NCBI RefSeq assembly: GCF_015644665.1
Contig: NZ_JADOBQ010000003.1
Coordinates: forward strand, 186,001-250,000
Origin: Roseobacter sp. MH60115
GTDB taxonomy: Bacteria > Pseudomonadota > Alphaproteobacteria > Rhodobacterales > Rhodobacteraceae
DNA length: 64,000 nucleotides
Reading direction: 5' to 3'
The position numbers and the translations under genes were made by a program. Numbering within the stretch: the stretch's first letter is position 1; every line of letters begins with the position of its first letter. A model generated the notes under the pieces. That model saw only the letters and a program-made list of their open reading frames with translations. It ran no database searches and was not told where the DNA came from. Positions 1 to 8,615 of the stretch are shown here, piece by piece.

Positions 1-456
1 ATAGTAGTTCCGCCGGGCAATCCCGTAGGCGTCGGCCAGATGATTTGGCGCGTCAAGATAGGCTGCCTGTGCCGCCGCAATGCTCTTGGGCCCCAGAATG
101 CCATCCACGGCGATCTTATGCCCCATATCGCGCAACAGCCGCTGCAGGATTTTCACCGCATTGGCGCCCGCGTTGACATACATGTCAAAGACCGAGGCTT
201 GCAGCACCGGTGGCAGCAAAGCGATCAGCGGTTTCTCGAAATAGTGTTTTTCGAAGATTTCAATTGCATGCTCCCGGGTGAGCGCGCGCACATCGGAGAT
301 CGTCACCGCCCCATCCCGGTCCAGATCGATTCCCAGGGCCCGCATTGTATGGATCGTCACGCCGTAGTTGGTGGCCCCACCCGGGTCGTCGGGGTCGTTC
401 ACGAAGCCCCCTTCGCGTGCAACGATTTCCGTCGCGATCTCTCTGACCGTTTGCAT
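1..456 (-). CDS. GH108-type N-acetylmuramidase (holin-associated), C-terminus cut by window edge
   Basis: Only the first 152 codons are in the window; the gene continues past base 1. The N-terminus carries the glycosyl hydrolase 108 signature: Glu15 in an EGGF(V)NDPDDPGG stretch followed by ATNYGVT. Glu15 is the expected catalytic acid. GH108 enzymes cleave peptidoglycan glycan strands and are related to phage endolysins; in Rhodobacterales the chromosomal copy is usually next to a small holin-like membrane protein, which would lie off the left edge. The ATG at 454-456 is preceded by GGAGGGCAG at good spacing, which fixes the start. No signal peptide is visible, as expected for an enzyme released through a holin. 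It follows ccmE on the same strand. Function is known by family only. Confidence 0.85.
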   Translation of the reverse strand, partial: MQTVREIATEIVAREGGFVNDPDDPGGATNYGVTIHTMRALGIDLDRDGAVTISDVRALTREHAIEIFEKHYFEKPLIALLPPVLQASVFDMYVNAGANAVKILQRLLRDMGHKIAVDGILGPKSIAAAQAAYLDAPNHLADAYGIARRNYY

Positions 457-537
457 ATTGACTGCCCTCCGCTCGCATCACGTCGCGGCGGATAAAGTCA
501 ATTAATGGTAAACATGGGCTAACGGTGCGTTCTTAAC

Positions 538-549
538 CACCGTACGGTG
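538..549. repeat. 12-bp perfect palindrome in the ccmE-muramidase gap
   Basis: CACCGTACGGTG reads the same on both strands and directly abuts the ccmE stop codon (550-552). Its left half also pairs with ACGGTG about ten bases away, so an alternative hairpin is possible. It lies about 80 bp upstream of the muramidase start, so it could be an operator or a weak 3' structure. No T-run follows, so it is not a standard terminator. Confidence 0.4.
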
Positions 550-993
550 CTAGCCGTTCGGGTCCTGATAGACCCCTTGCTCCTTGAGCGCATCCACAAC
601 CTCTGCAGGCATGTAAGTCTCGTCATGTTTTGCAAGGATTTCATGGGCTTCGAAGACGCCGTCAATGTAACGCCCGGTGCCGACCATCCCCTGATTTTCC
701 TCGAAAAGATCGGGTAAAACGCCGGTATAGGTCACCGGAACAACGGCGCCACCATCGGTCACGCTAAAGCGGATCGTCTCGCCCTGACCACGCACGATGG
801 AGCCTTCCTCGACCAGCCCGCCGATGCGGAAGACCTCAGATGGTCCCGGGGGTTCGGCCACGATCTGGCTGGGCGCGCGGAAGAAATTGATACCATCGCG
901 CATCGCATAACCGATCAGCGCCGTCGAGAGCGTCAAGGCCACCACCGCCACGGCGATGACCTGAATACGGCGCTGTTTCTTGAGACTTTTCAT
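550..993 (-). CDS. ccmE: Cytochrome c maturation heme chaperone CcmE
   Basis: This 147-aa protein has the CcmE layout: a short basic N-terminus, one membrane anchor (about residues 11-31) and a periplasmic OB-fold beta-barrel. His123 in AKHDETY is the conserved residue that covalently binds heme, and Tyr127 is the usual nearby aromatic ligand. CcmE receives heme from CcmABCD and passes it to the CcmFH lyase for c-type cytochromes. It starts 6 bp after the argC stop, so the two are probably co-transcribed. The C-terminal tail after the heme site is short, as in alphaproteobacterial CcmE. Confidence 0.96.
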   Translation of the reverse strand: MKSLKKQRRIQVIAVAVVALTLSTALIGYAMRDGINFFRAPSQIVAEPPGPSEVFRIGGLVEEGSIVRGQGETIRFSVTDGGAVVPVTYTGVLPDLFEENQGMVGTGRYIDGVFEAHEILAKHDETYMPAEVVDALKEQGVYQDPNG

Positions 994-999
994 CCATCC

Positions 1000-2028
1000 T
1001 CACGGGAAAAGCGGGGCCATCATCAGCCCTTCGGTCTCTTCAATATCTAACATCAGGTTGGCATTTTGCAACGCCTGCCCGCTGCTACCTTTTGTCAGGT
1101 TATCAAGCGCACCAATGATGATCGCCCGGCCCTCGATGCGGTCCGCCGCAACGCCGATATGACAGAAATTGGAGCCACGGACATGGTGCGTGCTGGGCGT
1201 TTCGCCAAAGGGCAGCACCTCGATGAAGGGCTCGTTCGGATAGGCATCCACCAGCGCCTGATGGATCGCATCTGCCGCCCCCTTGACATAGGCAGTCGCC
1301 AGAATGCCGCGATTGGCCGGGATCAGATGGGGCGTGAACTGTATCTTGACCGGCCTGCCTGCCAGGGCGCTGAATTCCTGATCGAATTCACCCAAGTGCC
1401 GATGCGTCCCACCCACGGCATACCCGTGGTAGCCTTCAGACAATTCGGCATGCAGCAGGTTTTCCTTCAGGCTCCGCCCTGCCCCGGACACGGCGCATTT
1501 GAGATCGAGGATGATCTCGTCGAGGTCGATCAACCCGGTCTGGATCAGGGGGCGCAACACAAACTGCCCGGTCGCCGCATTGCACCCGGTGCCAGCGACA
1601 AGCCGCGCCGCCTTGATCTGCGCGCGGTAGAACTCGGTCAACCCGTAGACCGCTTCCTTCTGATGCGCCACCGCGGCGTGTTCATTGCCATACCACTGCT
1701 TGTAGGCCTCCGGGTCCCGCAGACGGAAATCCGCACTCAGATCGACGATCTTCAGATCAGCGGGCAATTTGGCGATCACCTCCTGGCTGGTCTTATGCGG
1801 CAGGGCGCAAAAGCACAGATCGATGTTTGCAAAGTCGATGTCACCTATTTGCAAAAGCGTGGGCAGGTCGAGATGACGCAGATGCGGGAACACCTGTGCC
1901 ATGGACTGCCCGGCTTTGGAATGCGCGCCAAGCGCGGTAATGTTCAGATGAGGATGCTCGGCGATCAGCCGAATGAGTTCTGCGCCCGTGTAGCCAGAGG
2001 CGCCAAGGATGGCGATGGAATAGGTCAT
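1000..2028 (-). CDS. argC: N-acetyl-gamma-glutamyl-phosphate reductase
   Basis: The 342-aa product catalyses the third step of arginine synthesis, the NADPH-dependent reduction of N-acetylglutamyl phosphate to the semialdehyde. Visible signatures are the Rossmann loop [10 protein letters not shown] (residues 9-18) and the active-site cysteine Cys149 in GTGCNAA. The length fits the common ArgC type. It is cytosolic. It lies between murI (30 bp upstream in transcription order) and ccmE (6 bp downstream). The ribosome site is weak (GGAC), but the N-terminal [12 protein letters not shown] is standard for the family. Confidence 0.97.
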   Translation of the reverse strand: MTYSIAILGASGYTGAELIRLIAEHPHLNITALGAHSKAGQSMAQVFPHLRHLDLPTLLQIGDIDFANIDLCFCALPHKTSQEVIAKLPADLKIVDLSADFRLRDPEAYKQWYGNEHAAVAHQKEAVYGLTEFYRAQIKAARLVAGTGCNAATGQFVLRPLIQTGLIDLDEIILDLKCAVSGAGRSLKENLLHAELSEGYHGYAVGGTHRHLGEFDQEFSALAGRPVKIQFTPHLIPANRGILATAYVKGAADAIHQALVDAYPNEPFIEVLPFGETPSTHHVRGSNFCHIGVAADRIEGRAIIIGALDNLTKGSSGQALQNANLMLDIEETEGLMMAPLFP

Positions 2029-2058
2029 GGAAGGTCCGTCTCGATAGAGTTGAAATGC

Positions 2059-2868
2059 TCAGGCAGATTGAAAGGTGATCTGTCGTCGCAAAAACTGTGT
2101 CGCCCGGTCGCTCACACGGCGCGGATCGCCGGTGGTCAGGAAATCGCTGTCGCCTGCCCCGGCCATATCGGCATGACGGGTCAGATAATCCGCCAGGCTC
2201 TCTGCAACCAATGTCGCCTGACTGAATACCCGCACGTTCTCGCCAAGGGCATCCTGAAAGATGTCCTGCAGCAGAGGGTAGTGCGTGCAGCCCAGAATGG
2301 CAGCGTCCGGCTCCGGCATCTTGCGCTTGAGCGCATCGACATGACTGCGCACCAAGGCCTCCGCCAGGATCATGTCACCGTCTTCTATGGCATCCACGAC
2401 ACCGCCACAGGCCTGCGCCTCCACATCAACGCCGATGGCCCGAAACGCCAGTTCCCGCTGGAACGCGCGGCTGGCAACGGTGGCGGGCGTGGCAAACAAG
2501 GCGACATGTTTCACATCCACTTCGCGCGGCGGAGAATTGTCCCCCCATTGCCGTTCAGTCATCGCCTCGATCAGCGGCACGAAAACGCCCAGCACCCGCT
2601 TGTCCTCGGGCACCCAGGATTCCTGCATCCGCCGCAATGCCGCCGCCGACGCGGTATTACAGGCGAGAATCACCAGATCACACCCCGTCTCGAAAAGCCG
2701 CGAGACTGCCGTACAAGTCAGGTCATAGATGTCATCAGCCGTACGTACCCCGTAGGGCGCATGGGCACTATCCGCCAGATAGACAAAGGGCACCTCAGGA
2801 AGACGCGTTTGCGCTGCCTCCAGAACGGTTAACCCGCCCAATCCGCTGTCAAAAATACCAACTGCCAT
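2059..2868 (-). CDS. murI: Glutamate racemase
   Basis: The 269-aa enzyme makes D-glutamate for peptidoglycan. It opens with the family N-terminus [11 protein letters not shown], and the two catalytic cysteines are present: Cys70 in ILACNTASA and Cys194 in ILGCTHYP. The flanking acidic and His residues are also where expected. It is cytosolic. It is preceded by an acyltransferase gene and followed by argC, all on the minus strand with small gaps, which suggests one transcription unit of housekeeping genes. Confidence 0.97.
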   Translation of the reverse strand: MAVGIFDSGLGGLTVLEAAQTRLPEVPFVYLADSAHAPYGVRTADDIYDLTCTAVSRLFETGCDLVILACNTASAAALRRMQESWVPEDKRVLGVFVPLIEAMTERQWGDNSPPREVDVKHVALFATPATVASRAFQRELAFRAIGVDVEAQACGGVVDAIEDGDMILAEALVRSHVDALKRKMPEPDAAILGCTHYPLLQDIFQDALGENVRVFSQATLVAESLADYLTRHADMAGAGDSDFLTTGDPRRVSDRATQFLRRQITFQSA

Positions 2869-2894
2869 GCGTCCGGTGCCCTTGTGGCACCTGC

Positions 2895-3770
2895 TCAGGA
2901 CCGGTGCCGCTCTTCGAATTCATAGCCCAGATCAAATCGTTTATCCGGGTCCGTGGAAAGCTCATACGTTGCTTTGCGCAGGAAATCCATCATCGCTTTG
3001 CCGTCTTTCGCCAAAGGGTCGAGCACGTCGCGCCCAATGGGCTGCCCAACGGCAATGCGGACGGGCGTGTCCACACGTTTTCGGAACTCCTTGATCAGCA
3101 ACCCCATGCGCAGCGTGGAATGCATGTGACTTGCGATCTGAAACAGGCGGCTGGTGTGCCCGTCAAAGTAAACCGGCAAGACCATGGCACCGGATTTGCC
3201 GATCATGCGCGCGGTAAAGCTGCGCCAGCCGGGATCCATGGGTCGCGAAAACGGGCGCGCTGCGGTGCTGACCGTGCCGCCCGGAAAAATACCAATCGCC
3301 CCCCCATCGCGCAGATAGCCGAGCGCCGTTTTCCGGGTGGCAATATTGAGCGCCAGCGCGTCCTTCGTGGTCTCGAAACTGATCGGCAGGATGACGCGGT
3401 TCAGATCCTCGGCCTTGCGAAACACCGAATTGGCCAGAATGCGGAAATCGCCCCGCGTCCGCGCCAGAATATGGCCCATCATCAACCCGTCGAGGATGCC
3501 GTAAGGGTGGTTGGCGATCATGATCAGCGGCCCCGTGCGGGGGATATTCTTCAGCGACCCGGAAACCACGTCGAGGGAAAGACCATAGCGATCAACCATG
3601 ACGTCAAAGAAATCGCGTCCCTTTGCGACCTCACGCTCATAGCCACGGGCCCGTTTGATCAAACGCAGACGACCAGTACTATTCTCCATCACCCGGATCA
3701 GGGCGCGGCCCCCCCGTGTCTCGGCAGAGTGCGAATAGCTGATATCCCGCGCGATGTTGCGGCGCATCAT
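2895..3770 (-). CDS. Lysophospholipid acyltransferase family protein (PlsC-like)
   Basis: This 291-aa protein has the acyltransferase block NHPYGILDG near residue 87 (His and Asp as the catalytic pair, spaced as in the NHPxGxxDG subgroup) and a downstream FPGGT substrate-binding block. It probably transfers an acyl chain to a lysophospholipid or lyso-lipid at the inner membrane; the exact acceptor is not readable, and an ornithine-lipid role is possible but unproven. The chosen ATG at 3770 has GGAG five bases upstream; an in-frame ATG at 3785 lacks this. No clear transmembrane helix is seen. It lies upstream of murI. Confidence 0.85.
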   Translation of the reverse strand: MMRRNIARDISYSHSAETRGGRALIRVMENSTGRLRLIKRARGYEREVAKGRDFFDVMVDRYGLSLDVVSGSLKNIPRTGPLIMIANHPYGILDGLMMGHILARTRGDFRILANSVFRKAEDLNRVILPISFETTKDALALNIATRKTALGYLRDGGAIGIFPGGTVSTAARPFSRPMDPGWRSFTARMIGKSGAMVLPVYFDGHTSRLFQIASHMHSTLRMGLLIKEFRKRVDTPVRIAVGQPIGRDVLDPLAKDGKAMMDFLRKATYELSTDPDKRFDLGYEFEERHRS

Positions 3771-3852
3771 GATGGCTCCATGCATGATCTTGTGGCCAAA
3801 ACTCTAGCTTCGGCAACGCTCTATGCCCAGCGATTATAACACCGATGTGACA

Positions 3853-6800
3853 CTACTCCGCGGCGCGGGCCGTTTCCGATCCCCCGGCGCGTATCACCGC
3901 CAGCAGTTCTTCGCGCCGCTTGGCTGCCTTGGCTTCATGCGCTTCCTTGACCGGGCCGAACCCCTTGATCTGAAGCGGCAGCTCCGCAAGCGCAATCATG
4001 GCGGGTTTGGTCGTGTCGCTCAGCAAGGGCAGAACCTCGCGCATGTCGCGCTCATATTGTTTGATCAGGGCGCGCTCCATCCGGCGTTCCCGCGTGTATC
4101 CGAAGGGATCGAAAGGCGTGCCGCGTAACCGCTTGAAGCGAGCCAGAATGCGCAGCGGTTTTTCCAGCCAGGGACCGAAGGTGCGTTTCATGGGCCGCCC
4201 GTCAGGGCCCTTTTTGGACAACATCGGCGGGGCCAGATTGAAAGTCATTTTGAAATCACCGTCAAACTCTGCCGCAGCCTTCTCACGGCTCGACAAGAGC
4301 AGGCGCGCCACTTCGTATTCATCCTTGTAAGACAGCAGCTTATGATACCCTTTTAAAGCGGCATCGCGCAGATCCTCGTCTGAAATTCCCTCAAGGAACT
4401 TGTGGTACTTCCGCGCCAGCCGACCGCTTTGATAGGCGGTGAGGTGATCCGCCCGGAAAGCAATCTTCTCCTGCTGCGTCTTCGGAAGCTGAACGACCTT
4501 GGGCGACAACACCGCCGCCGCATCTTTCGGGAACAGCACCGCCCACCGGCCAATGTCAAAGGCGCGCAGGTTCCGCTCCACCGCAGCGCCGTTGAGCGTG
4601 ATGGCTTGCGTAATGGCCTCCGCCGACAGAGGGATCAGCCCCCGCTGCCAAGCCCCGCCGAAGATCATCATGTTGGAAAAGATGGAATCGCCCAAGGTTG
4701 CCTTGGCGAGGTCTGAGGCGTCAAAGAGATCAAGCCGGTCTTTCAGCCGCGCTTCGAGTGCCAGGGACAACCGTTCGCTGGGCAATTGAAATTCGGTGTC
4801 GCGGGTAAAGTCGCCGGTGATGATTTCATGGCTGTTGACCACGGCCCCGGTGCGGTCCGCGCGCGTCAGCCCAAGTGTCTTTGCCCCGGCAGAGACCACA
4901 AGATCACCGCCAATCAGCGCATCCGCTTCGCCGGTTGCCACGCGGATTGCGTTGATATCACCGGGTTTTTCCGCAAGGCGGCAATGGATATGCACGGCGC
5001 CGCCCTTTTGCGCCAGCCCGGCCATCTCCATCATGCCAGCGCCCTTGCCATCGATGTGCGCCGCCTGCGCCATCACGGCCCCAATGGTCACGACACCTGT
5101 GCCACCGACGCCTGTGATCACCACGTTCCACGTGCCGTTGATCGTGGGCAGATCAGGCTGTGGCAGGTCGGGCAGGTCCAGCTTTGTGGTCGGGTCCTGG
5201 CGGACTTTGGCCCCCTCCAGCGTCACAAAGGACGGGCAAAAGCCTTTCACACAGCTGTAGTCCTTGTTGCAAGAGGATTGATCGATGGCGCGTTTGCGCC
5301 CCAATTCCGTTTCCTTTGGCACGATGGACACGCAATTGGACTGCACACCGCAATCGCCGCAGCCTTCACAGACATCGGTATTGATAAAAACGCGTTTGTC
5401 CGGATCAGGGAACAGCCCCCGCTTGCGGCGCCGGCGCTTTTCAGCGGCACAGGTCTGGATGTAGACAATCGCCGAGACACCAGACAGCTTTGCAAACTTC
5501 TCCTGTACAGTTTGCAAATGTGCTCTCTCGTGGATTTCAACATCGGAAAACGCCTTGAGATCAACATCTTCTTTCTCATCATAGACCACGGCGATGTTCG
5601 GCACACCCATCGCCTGCAGCTCTTTGACGATCCGCGGCGCATCCAGATCCCCTTCATTGTGCTGTCCGCCGGTCATGGCCACGGCGTCATTGTATAGGAT
5701 CTTGTAAGTGATGTTGGTTTTCGCGTTCAACGCCGCGCGAATGGCCTGCACACCGGAATGGTTATAGGTGCCGTCTCCGAGGTTCTGGAATACGTGGTCA
5801 CGCGTAGAAAACGGCGCCTCACCGATCCAATTCGCGCCTTCACCGCCCATATGGGTGAAACCGGTGGTTTCACGGTCCATCCACTGCACCATATAGTGAC
5901 ATCCGATGCCCGCGTAGGCACGGGACCCCTCCGGCAGTTTCGTGGAGGAGTTATGCGGGCAGCCGGAGCAAAAGTACGGCAACCGGGTCGCGATATCCTC
6001 GGCATTGTCGTTGCGGCGGGCGTCTTCAAGAACTTTAAGGCCTGCACGTAACCTATCGTTATCACGCCCTTCTTCGATCAGAATACCGCCCAGCTTCTCG
6101 GCAATCATGATCGGGTCGAGCGCGCCGCGTGTCGGGAACAGCTCTTCGCCGTGCATCGACCCCGCACCGCCGCCCTTGTGCCAGCCATAGACCCGCCGGC
6201 CGCGGCGATCATCAAAAATCGCTTCCTTGATCTGCACTTCGATCAGCTTGCGCTTTTCCTCGACAACAACGATCAGATCGAGGTCTTCGGCCCAGTCGTG
6301 GAAGCCTTTCATGTCAAGCGGGAAGGTCTGGCCAATCTTGTAGGTGGTGATGCCCAGCCGCTCCGCCTCCGCACCGTCGATGTTCAAGAGCGTCAGCGCA
6401 TGTTCCAGATCCAGCCAGTTCTTGCCCGCCGCGACAAAACCGATCTTGGCACCCGGCTTGCCCCACACGCGCTTGTCCATCTTGTTGGCGTGGCTGAAGG
6501 CTTCCGCGGCAAAGCGCTTGTAGTCGATCATACGCGCTTCCTGCGCGTGTGGCGTATCGATGAGCCGGATGTTCAGCCCGCCGTCCGGCATCTCAAAGGT
6601 CGGCAGGACAAAAGACGCGCGTCCAGGATCCGCGTCGACGACGGATGTCACTTCGATGGTGTCCTTCATCGTCTTTAGCCCGACCCACAGGCCGGAAAAC
6701 CGGCTGAGCGCAAAGCCGTAAAGCCCGTAGTCCAGAATTTCCTGCACCCCCGCCGGGCTCACCACCGGCATATAGGCGTCCACCATGGCCCATTCCGACT

Positions 6801-7272
6801 GGTGCAAGACCGTGGAGCTTTCCCCGGTGTGATCATCGCCCATCGCCATCAGCACGCCACCGTGCGCAGAGCTGCCCGCCATATTGGCGTGGCGCATCAC
6901 GTCGCCGGTGCGGTCCACCCCCGGGCCCTTGCCATACCACAGACCAAAGACGCCATCGAACTTGCCCTCGCCGCGCAATTCCGCCTGCTGGCTGCCCCAA
7001 AGTGCCGTAGCCGCCAGGTCTTCGTTCAGACCCGTCTGAAAGGTAACGTCATGATCGGACAGGGGTTTCAGCGCCCGCTGCATCTGTATGTCCACCGCGC
7101 CCAGCGGTGAGCCACGGTATCCCGTGACCAGCCCGGCGGTATTCAGCCCCGCCGTCCGATCCAGCGCTTTCTGCATCATCATCAGGCGCACAAGAGCCTG
7201 CGTGCCGTTCAGCAGCACCGGGCTCTTTGTCAGGTCGTAACGGTCATTCAGCGATATTTTCTGAGTGCTCAT
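3853..7272 (-). CDS. Indolepyruvate:ferredoxin oxidoreductase, fused subunits
   Basis: The 1139-aa protein fuses what are separate IorA and IorB subunits in archaea. The N-terminal part is the pyrimidine and TPP-binding 2-oxoacid dehydrogenase fold. A cysteine-rich middle follows (FCSGCPHN, CEGCGDC, CVKGFCP) that should hold [4Fe-4S] clusters. The C-terminal gamma-type domain begins near VVITGVGGTGVVT. The enzyme oxidatively decarboxylates arylpyruvates (from aromatic amino acids) to aryl-CoA with reduction of ferredoxin. GGGGAGG sits upstream of the ATG at 7272. It is divergent from a LysR gene that probably controls it. Confidence 0.93.
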   Translation of the reverse strand: MSTQKISLNDRYDLTKSPVLLNGTQALVRLMMMQKALDRTAGLNTAGLVTGYRGSPLGAVDIQMQRALKPLSDHDVTFQTGLNEDLAATALWGSQQAELRGEGKFDGVFGLWYGKGPGVDRTGDVMRHANMAGSSAHGGVLMAMGDDHTGESSTVLHQSEWAMVDAYMPVVSPAGVQEILDYGLYGFALSRFSGLWVGLKTMKDTIEVTSVVDADPGRASFVLPTFEMPDGGLNIRLIDTPHAQEARMIDYKRFAAEAFSHANKMDKRVWGKPGAKIGFVAAGKNWLDLEHALTLLNIDGAEAERLGITTYKIGQTFPLDMKGFHDWAEDLDLIVVVEEKRKLIEVQIKEAIFDDRRGRRVYGWHKGGGAGSMHGEELFPTRGALDPIMIAEKLGGILIEEGRDNDRLRAGLKVLEDARRNDNAEDIATRLPYFCSGCPHNSSTKLPEGSRAYAGIGCHYMVQWMDRETTGFTHMGGEGANWIGEAPFSTRDHVFQNLGDGTYNHSGVQAIRAALNAKTNITYKILYNDAVAMTGGQHNEGDLDAPRIVKELQAMGVPNIAVVYDEKEDVDLKAFSDVEIHERAHLQTVQEKFAKLSGVSAIVYIQTCAAEKRRRRKRGLFPDPDKRVFINTDVCEGCGDCGVQSNCVSIVPKETELGRKRAIDQSSCNKDYSCVKGFCPSFVTLEGAKVRQDPTTKLDLPDLPQPDLPTINGTWNVVITGVGGTGVVTIGAVMAQAAHIDGKGAGMMEMAGLAQKGGAVHIHCRLAEKPGDINAIRVATGEADALIGGDLVVSAGAKTLGLTRADRTGAVVNSHEIITGDFTRDTEFQLPSERLSLALEARLKDRLDLFDASDLAKATLGDSIFSNMMIFGGAWQRGLIPLSAEAITQAITLNGAAVERNLRAFDIGRWAVLFPKDAAAVLSPKVVQLPKTQQEKIAFRADHLTAYQSGRLARKYHKFLEGISDEDLRDAALKGYHKLLSYKDEYEVARLLLSSREKAAAEFDGDFKMTFNLAPPMLSKKGPDGRPMKRTFGPWLEKPLRILARFKRLRGTPFDPFGYTRERRMERALIKQYERDMREVLPLLSDTTKPAMIALAELPLQIKGFGPVKEAHEAKAAKRREELLAVIRAGGSETARAAE

Positions 7273-7323
7273 TGGTCGCCTCCCCAGCGTTTTCCCAGTC
7301 TTGCACAGATTTACCGCAATAAT

Positions 7324-7342
7324 AGGTCACAAAGACTGACCT
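7324..7342. promoter_or_regulatory. Candidate LysR-family operator
   Basis: AGGTCA and TGACCT form a perfect 6-bp inverted repeat with a 7-bp spacer, and the repeat contains the T-N11-A pattern typical of LysR-type binding sites (T at 7327, A at 7339). It lies midway between the divergent oxidoreductase gene (start 7272) and the LysR gene (start 7447), which is the classical position for a site that controls both. The functional call is inference. Confidence 0.6.
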
Positions 7343-7446
7343 GTATAGGGGGTTTTTTTGCATTTCGCCGCTCAGACCGCCACCTTCTCTGTATTTCGAA
7401 ACAATATGTCGCTAGGAGGTGCCGAAGGATTTGCACGGGATGCGAC

Positions 7447-8352
7447 ATGGATTGGGATAAGCTCAGAATATTTCACGCGGTGGCGGACGCAGGGTCTTTG
7501 ACCCACGCTGGCGATAAGCTGAATCTGTCGCAATCGGCGGTCAGCCGGCAGGTGCGTGGGCTCGAAGAGATGCTCAACACCACGCTGTTTCACCGCCACG
7601 CACGGGGCCTGATTCTCACCGAACAGGGCGAATTGCTGTTCGATGCGACATCGGCCATGACCAAACGGCTCGACACGGCATCTGCCCGCATTCGCGACAG
7701 CGAGGAGGAAGTGTTTGGCGAGCTTCGGGTCACGACGACGACCGGGTTCGGCACGCTCTGGCTCGCGCCGCGTCTGCCCAAGCTCTACGAGCAATACCCG
7801 GACCTTAAGATCGACCTGATGCTCGAAGAGCGCGTGCTCGACCTGCCGATGCGCGAGGCGGATGTCGCGATCCGCATGAAGGAACCCAGCCAGGCGGACC
7901 TCATTCGCAAAAAGCTGATGATGATCCGCATGTGTCTGTTCGCCACGCCCGACTATCTGGCAGAGAACGGCACGCCAAAAGAAATCGAGAACATCGCGGA
8001 CCACAGGCTCATCTGCCAGAATACGGACAGCGATCAGGTGGGCGCCGGTCTGAACCTCGTGCAGCACCTGATGACCTATGACATCCGCTCGCTTCTGACG
8101 GTCAACAATTACTTCGGTGTTCTGCAGGGCGTCCTGCACAACCTCGGAATCGGCGTGCTGCCGGACTACGTCACACAGGACTTTCCCGATCTGGTGCGTG
8201 TGCTGCCGGATCTGGAATCCGCGGATGTGCCTGTTTTTCTGGCATATCCGGAAGAATTGCGGCATTCCCAGCGGGTCTCTGCCTTCAAGGATTTCGTTCA
8301 GGAAGAGATCATCAGTTACCGCAAACAGTTGAGAGACAAACAGAATCCTTGA
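7447..8352 (+). CDS. LysR family transcriptional regulator
   Basis: A 301-aa LysR-type regulator. The N-terminal winged helix-turn-helix (about 1-60) includes the typical SLTHAGDKLNLSQSAVSRQ pattern, and residues about 90-290 form the periplasmic-binding-protein-like effector domain. It is transcribed divergently from the indolepyruvate oxidoreductase with 174 bp between them, so it is probably the activator or repressor of that gene and of itself. The effector could be an aromatic amino acid or its keto acid; that is inference from the neighbour. Start ATG at 7447. Confidence 0.92.
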   Translation: MDWDKLRIFHAVADAGSLTHAGDKLNLSQSAVSRQVRGLEEMLNTTLFHRHARGLILTEQGELLFDATSAMTKRLDTASARIRDSEEEVFGELRVTTTTGFGTLWLAPRLPKLYEQYPDLKIDLMLEERVLDLPMREADVAIRMKEPSQADLIRKKLMMIRMCLFATPDYLAENGTPKEIENIADHRLICQNTDSDQVGAGLNLVQHLMTYDIRSLLTVNNYFGVLQGVLHNLGIGVLPDYVTQDFPDLVRVLPDLESADVPVFLAYPEELRHSQRVSAFKDFVQEEIISYRKQLRDKQNP

Positions 8353-8414
8353 TCATCCGGTCAGCTATGCAAAATCCGCATATCTGACATGCTGACACTT
8401 ATACAGAATTAGCC

Positions 8415-8443
8415 TTGATCGTGTGCAGGTCGCCACTTATTTG
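8415..8443 (+). promoter_or_regulatory. Possible sigma-70 promoter of the small RNA
   Basis: TTGATC (8415-8420) and TATTTG (8438-8443) are 17 bp apart. They match the consensus only moderately (four and three of six bases), but transcription from here would begin near 8450, exactly at the base of the first small-RNA hairpin. Support is positional. Confidence 0.35.
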
Positions 8444-8449
8444 ATCTCG

Positions 8450-8528
8450 TGAAGGAGCGGATGCCCTGCATCTGCCTTCATACCTCCCTGTTGGACTTGG
8501 CCGAGCTTCGTGCTCGGCCTTTTTTTTC
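8450..8528 (+). ncRNA. Small RNA resembling alphaproteobacterial mmgR/suhB (alpha-r8 type)
   Basis: This transcript of about 79 nt has three parts. A long 5' hairpin comes first: TGAAGG pairs with CCTTCA, enclosing GATGC paired with GCATC (8450-8480). An unpaired stretch with ACCTCCCTGTTGGACTT follows (8482-8498). A strong intrinsic terminator closes it. The exposed CCUCCC is an anti-Shine-Dalgarno motif, typical of RNAs that pair with ribosome sites of mRNAs. The layout, the length and the CCTCCCTGTTG core match my memory of the mmgR (formerly suhB) family of alphaproteobacteria, which in Sinorhizobium is linked to polyhydroxybutyrate control. It lies free-standing between the LysR gene and purL. 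Confidence 0.65.
8499..8528 (+). terminator. Rho-independent terminator
   Basis: GGCCGAGC pairs perfectly with GCTCGGCC over a five-base loop, followed by a run of eight or nine T. It ends the small RNA, and also protects purL from read-through of the LysR transcript. Confidence 0.92.
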
Positions 8529-8615
8529 GTCAAGGCCGATCCGGCTTTGCCCTTTTCCCTGCCTGCCCCTTCCTCTAAAGACAGCGCAACACTGCCACGG
8601 GGGGCCTGACGCGCG

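Noticed and set aside
1066-2832. Long plus-strand open frame across argC and murI
   Set aside because: It is antisense to two genes with intact catalytic motifs, its translation has no recognisable domain, and such shadows are common in high-GC coding sequence.
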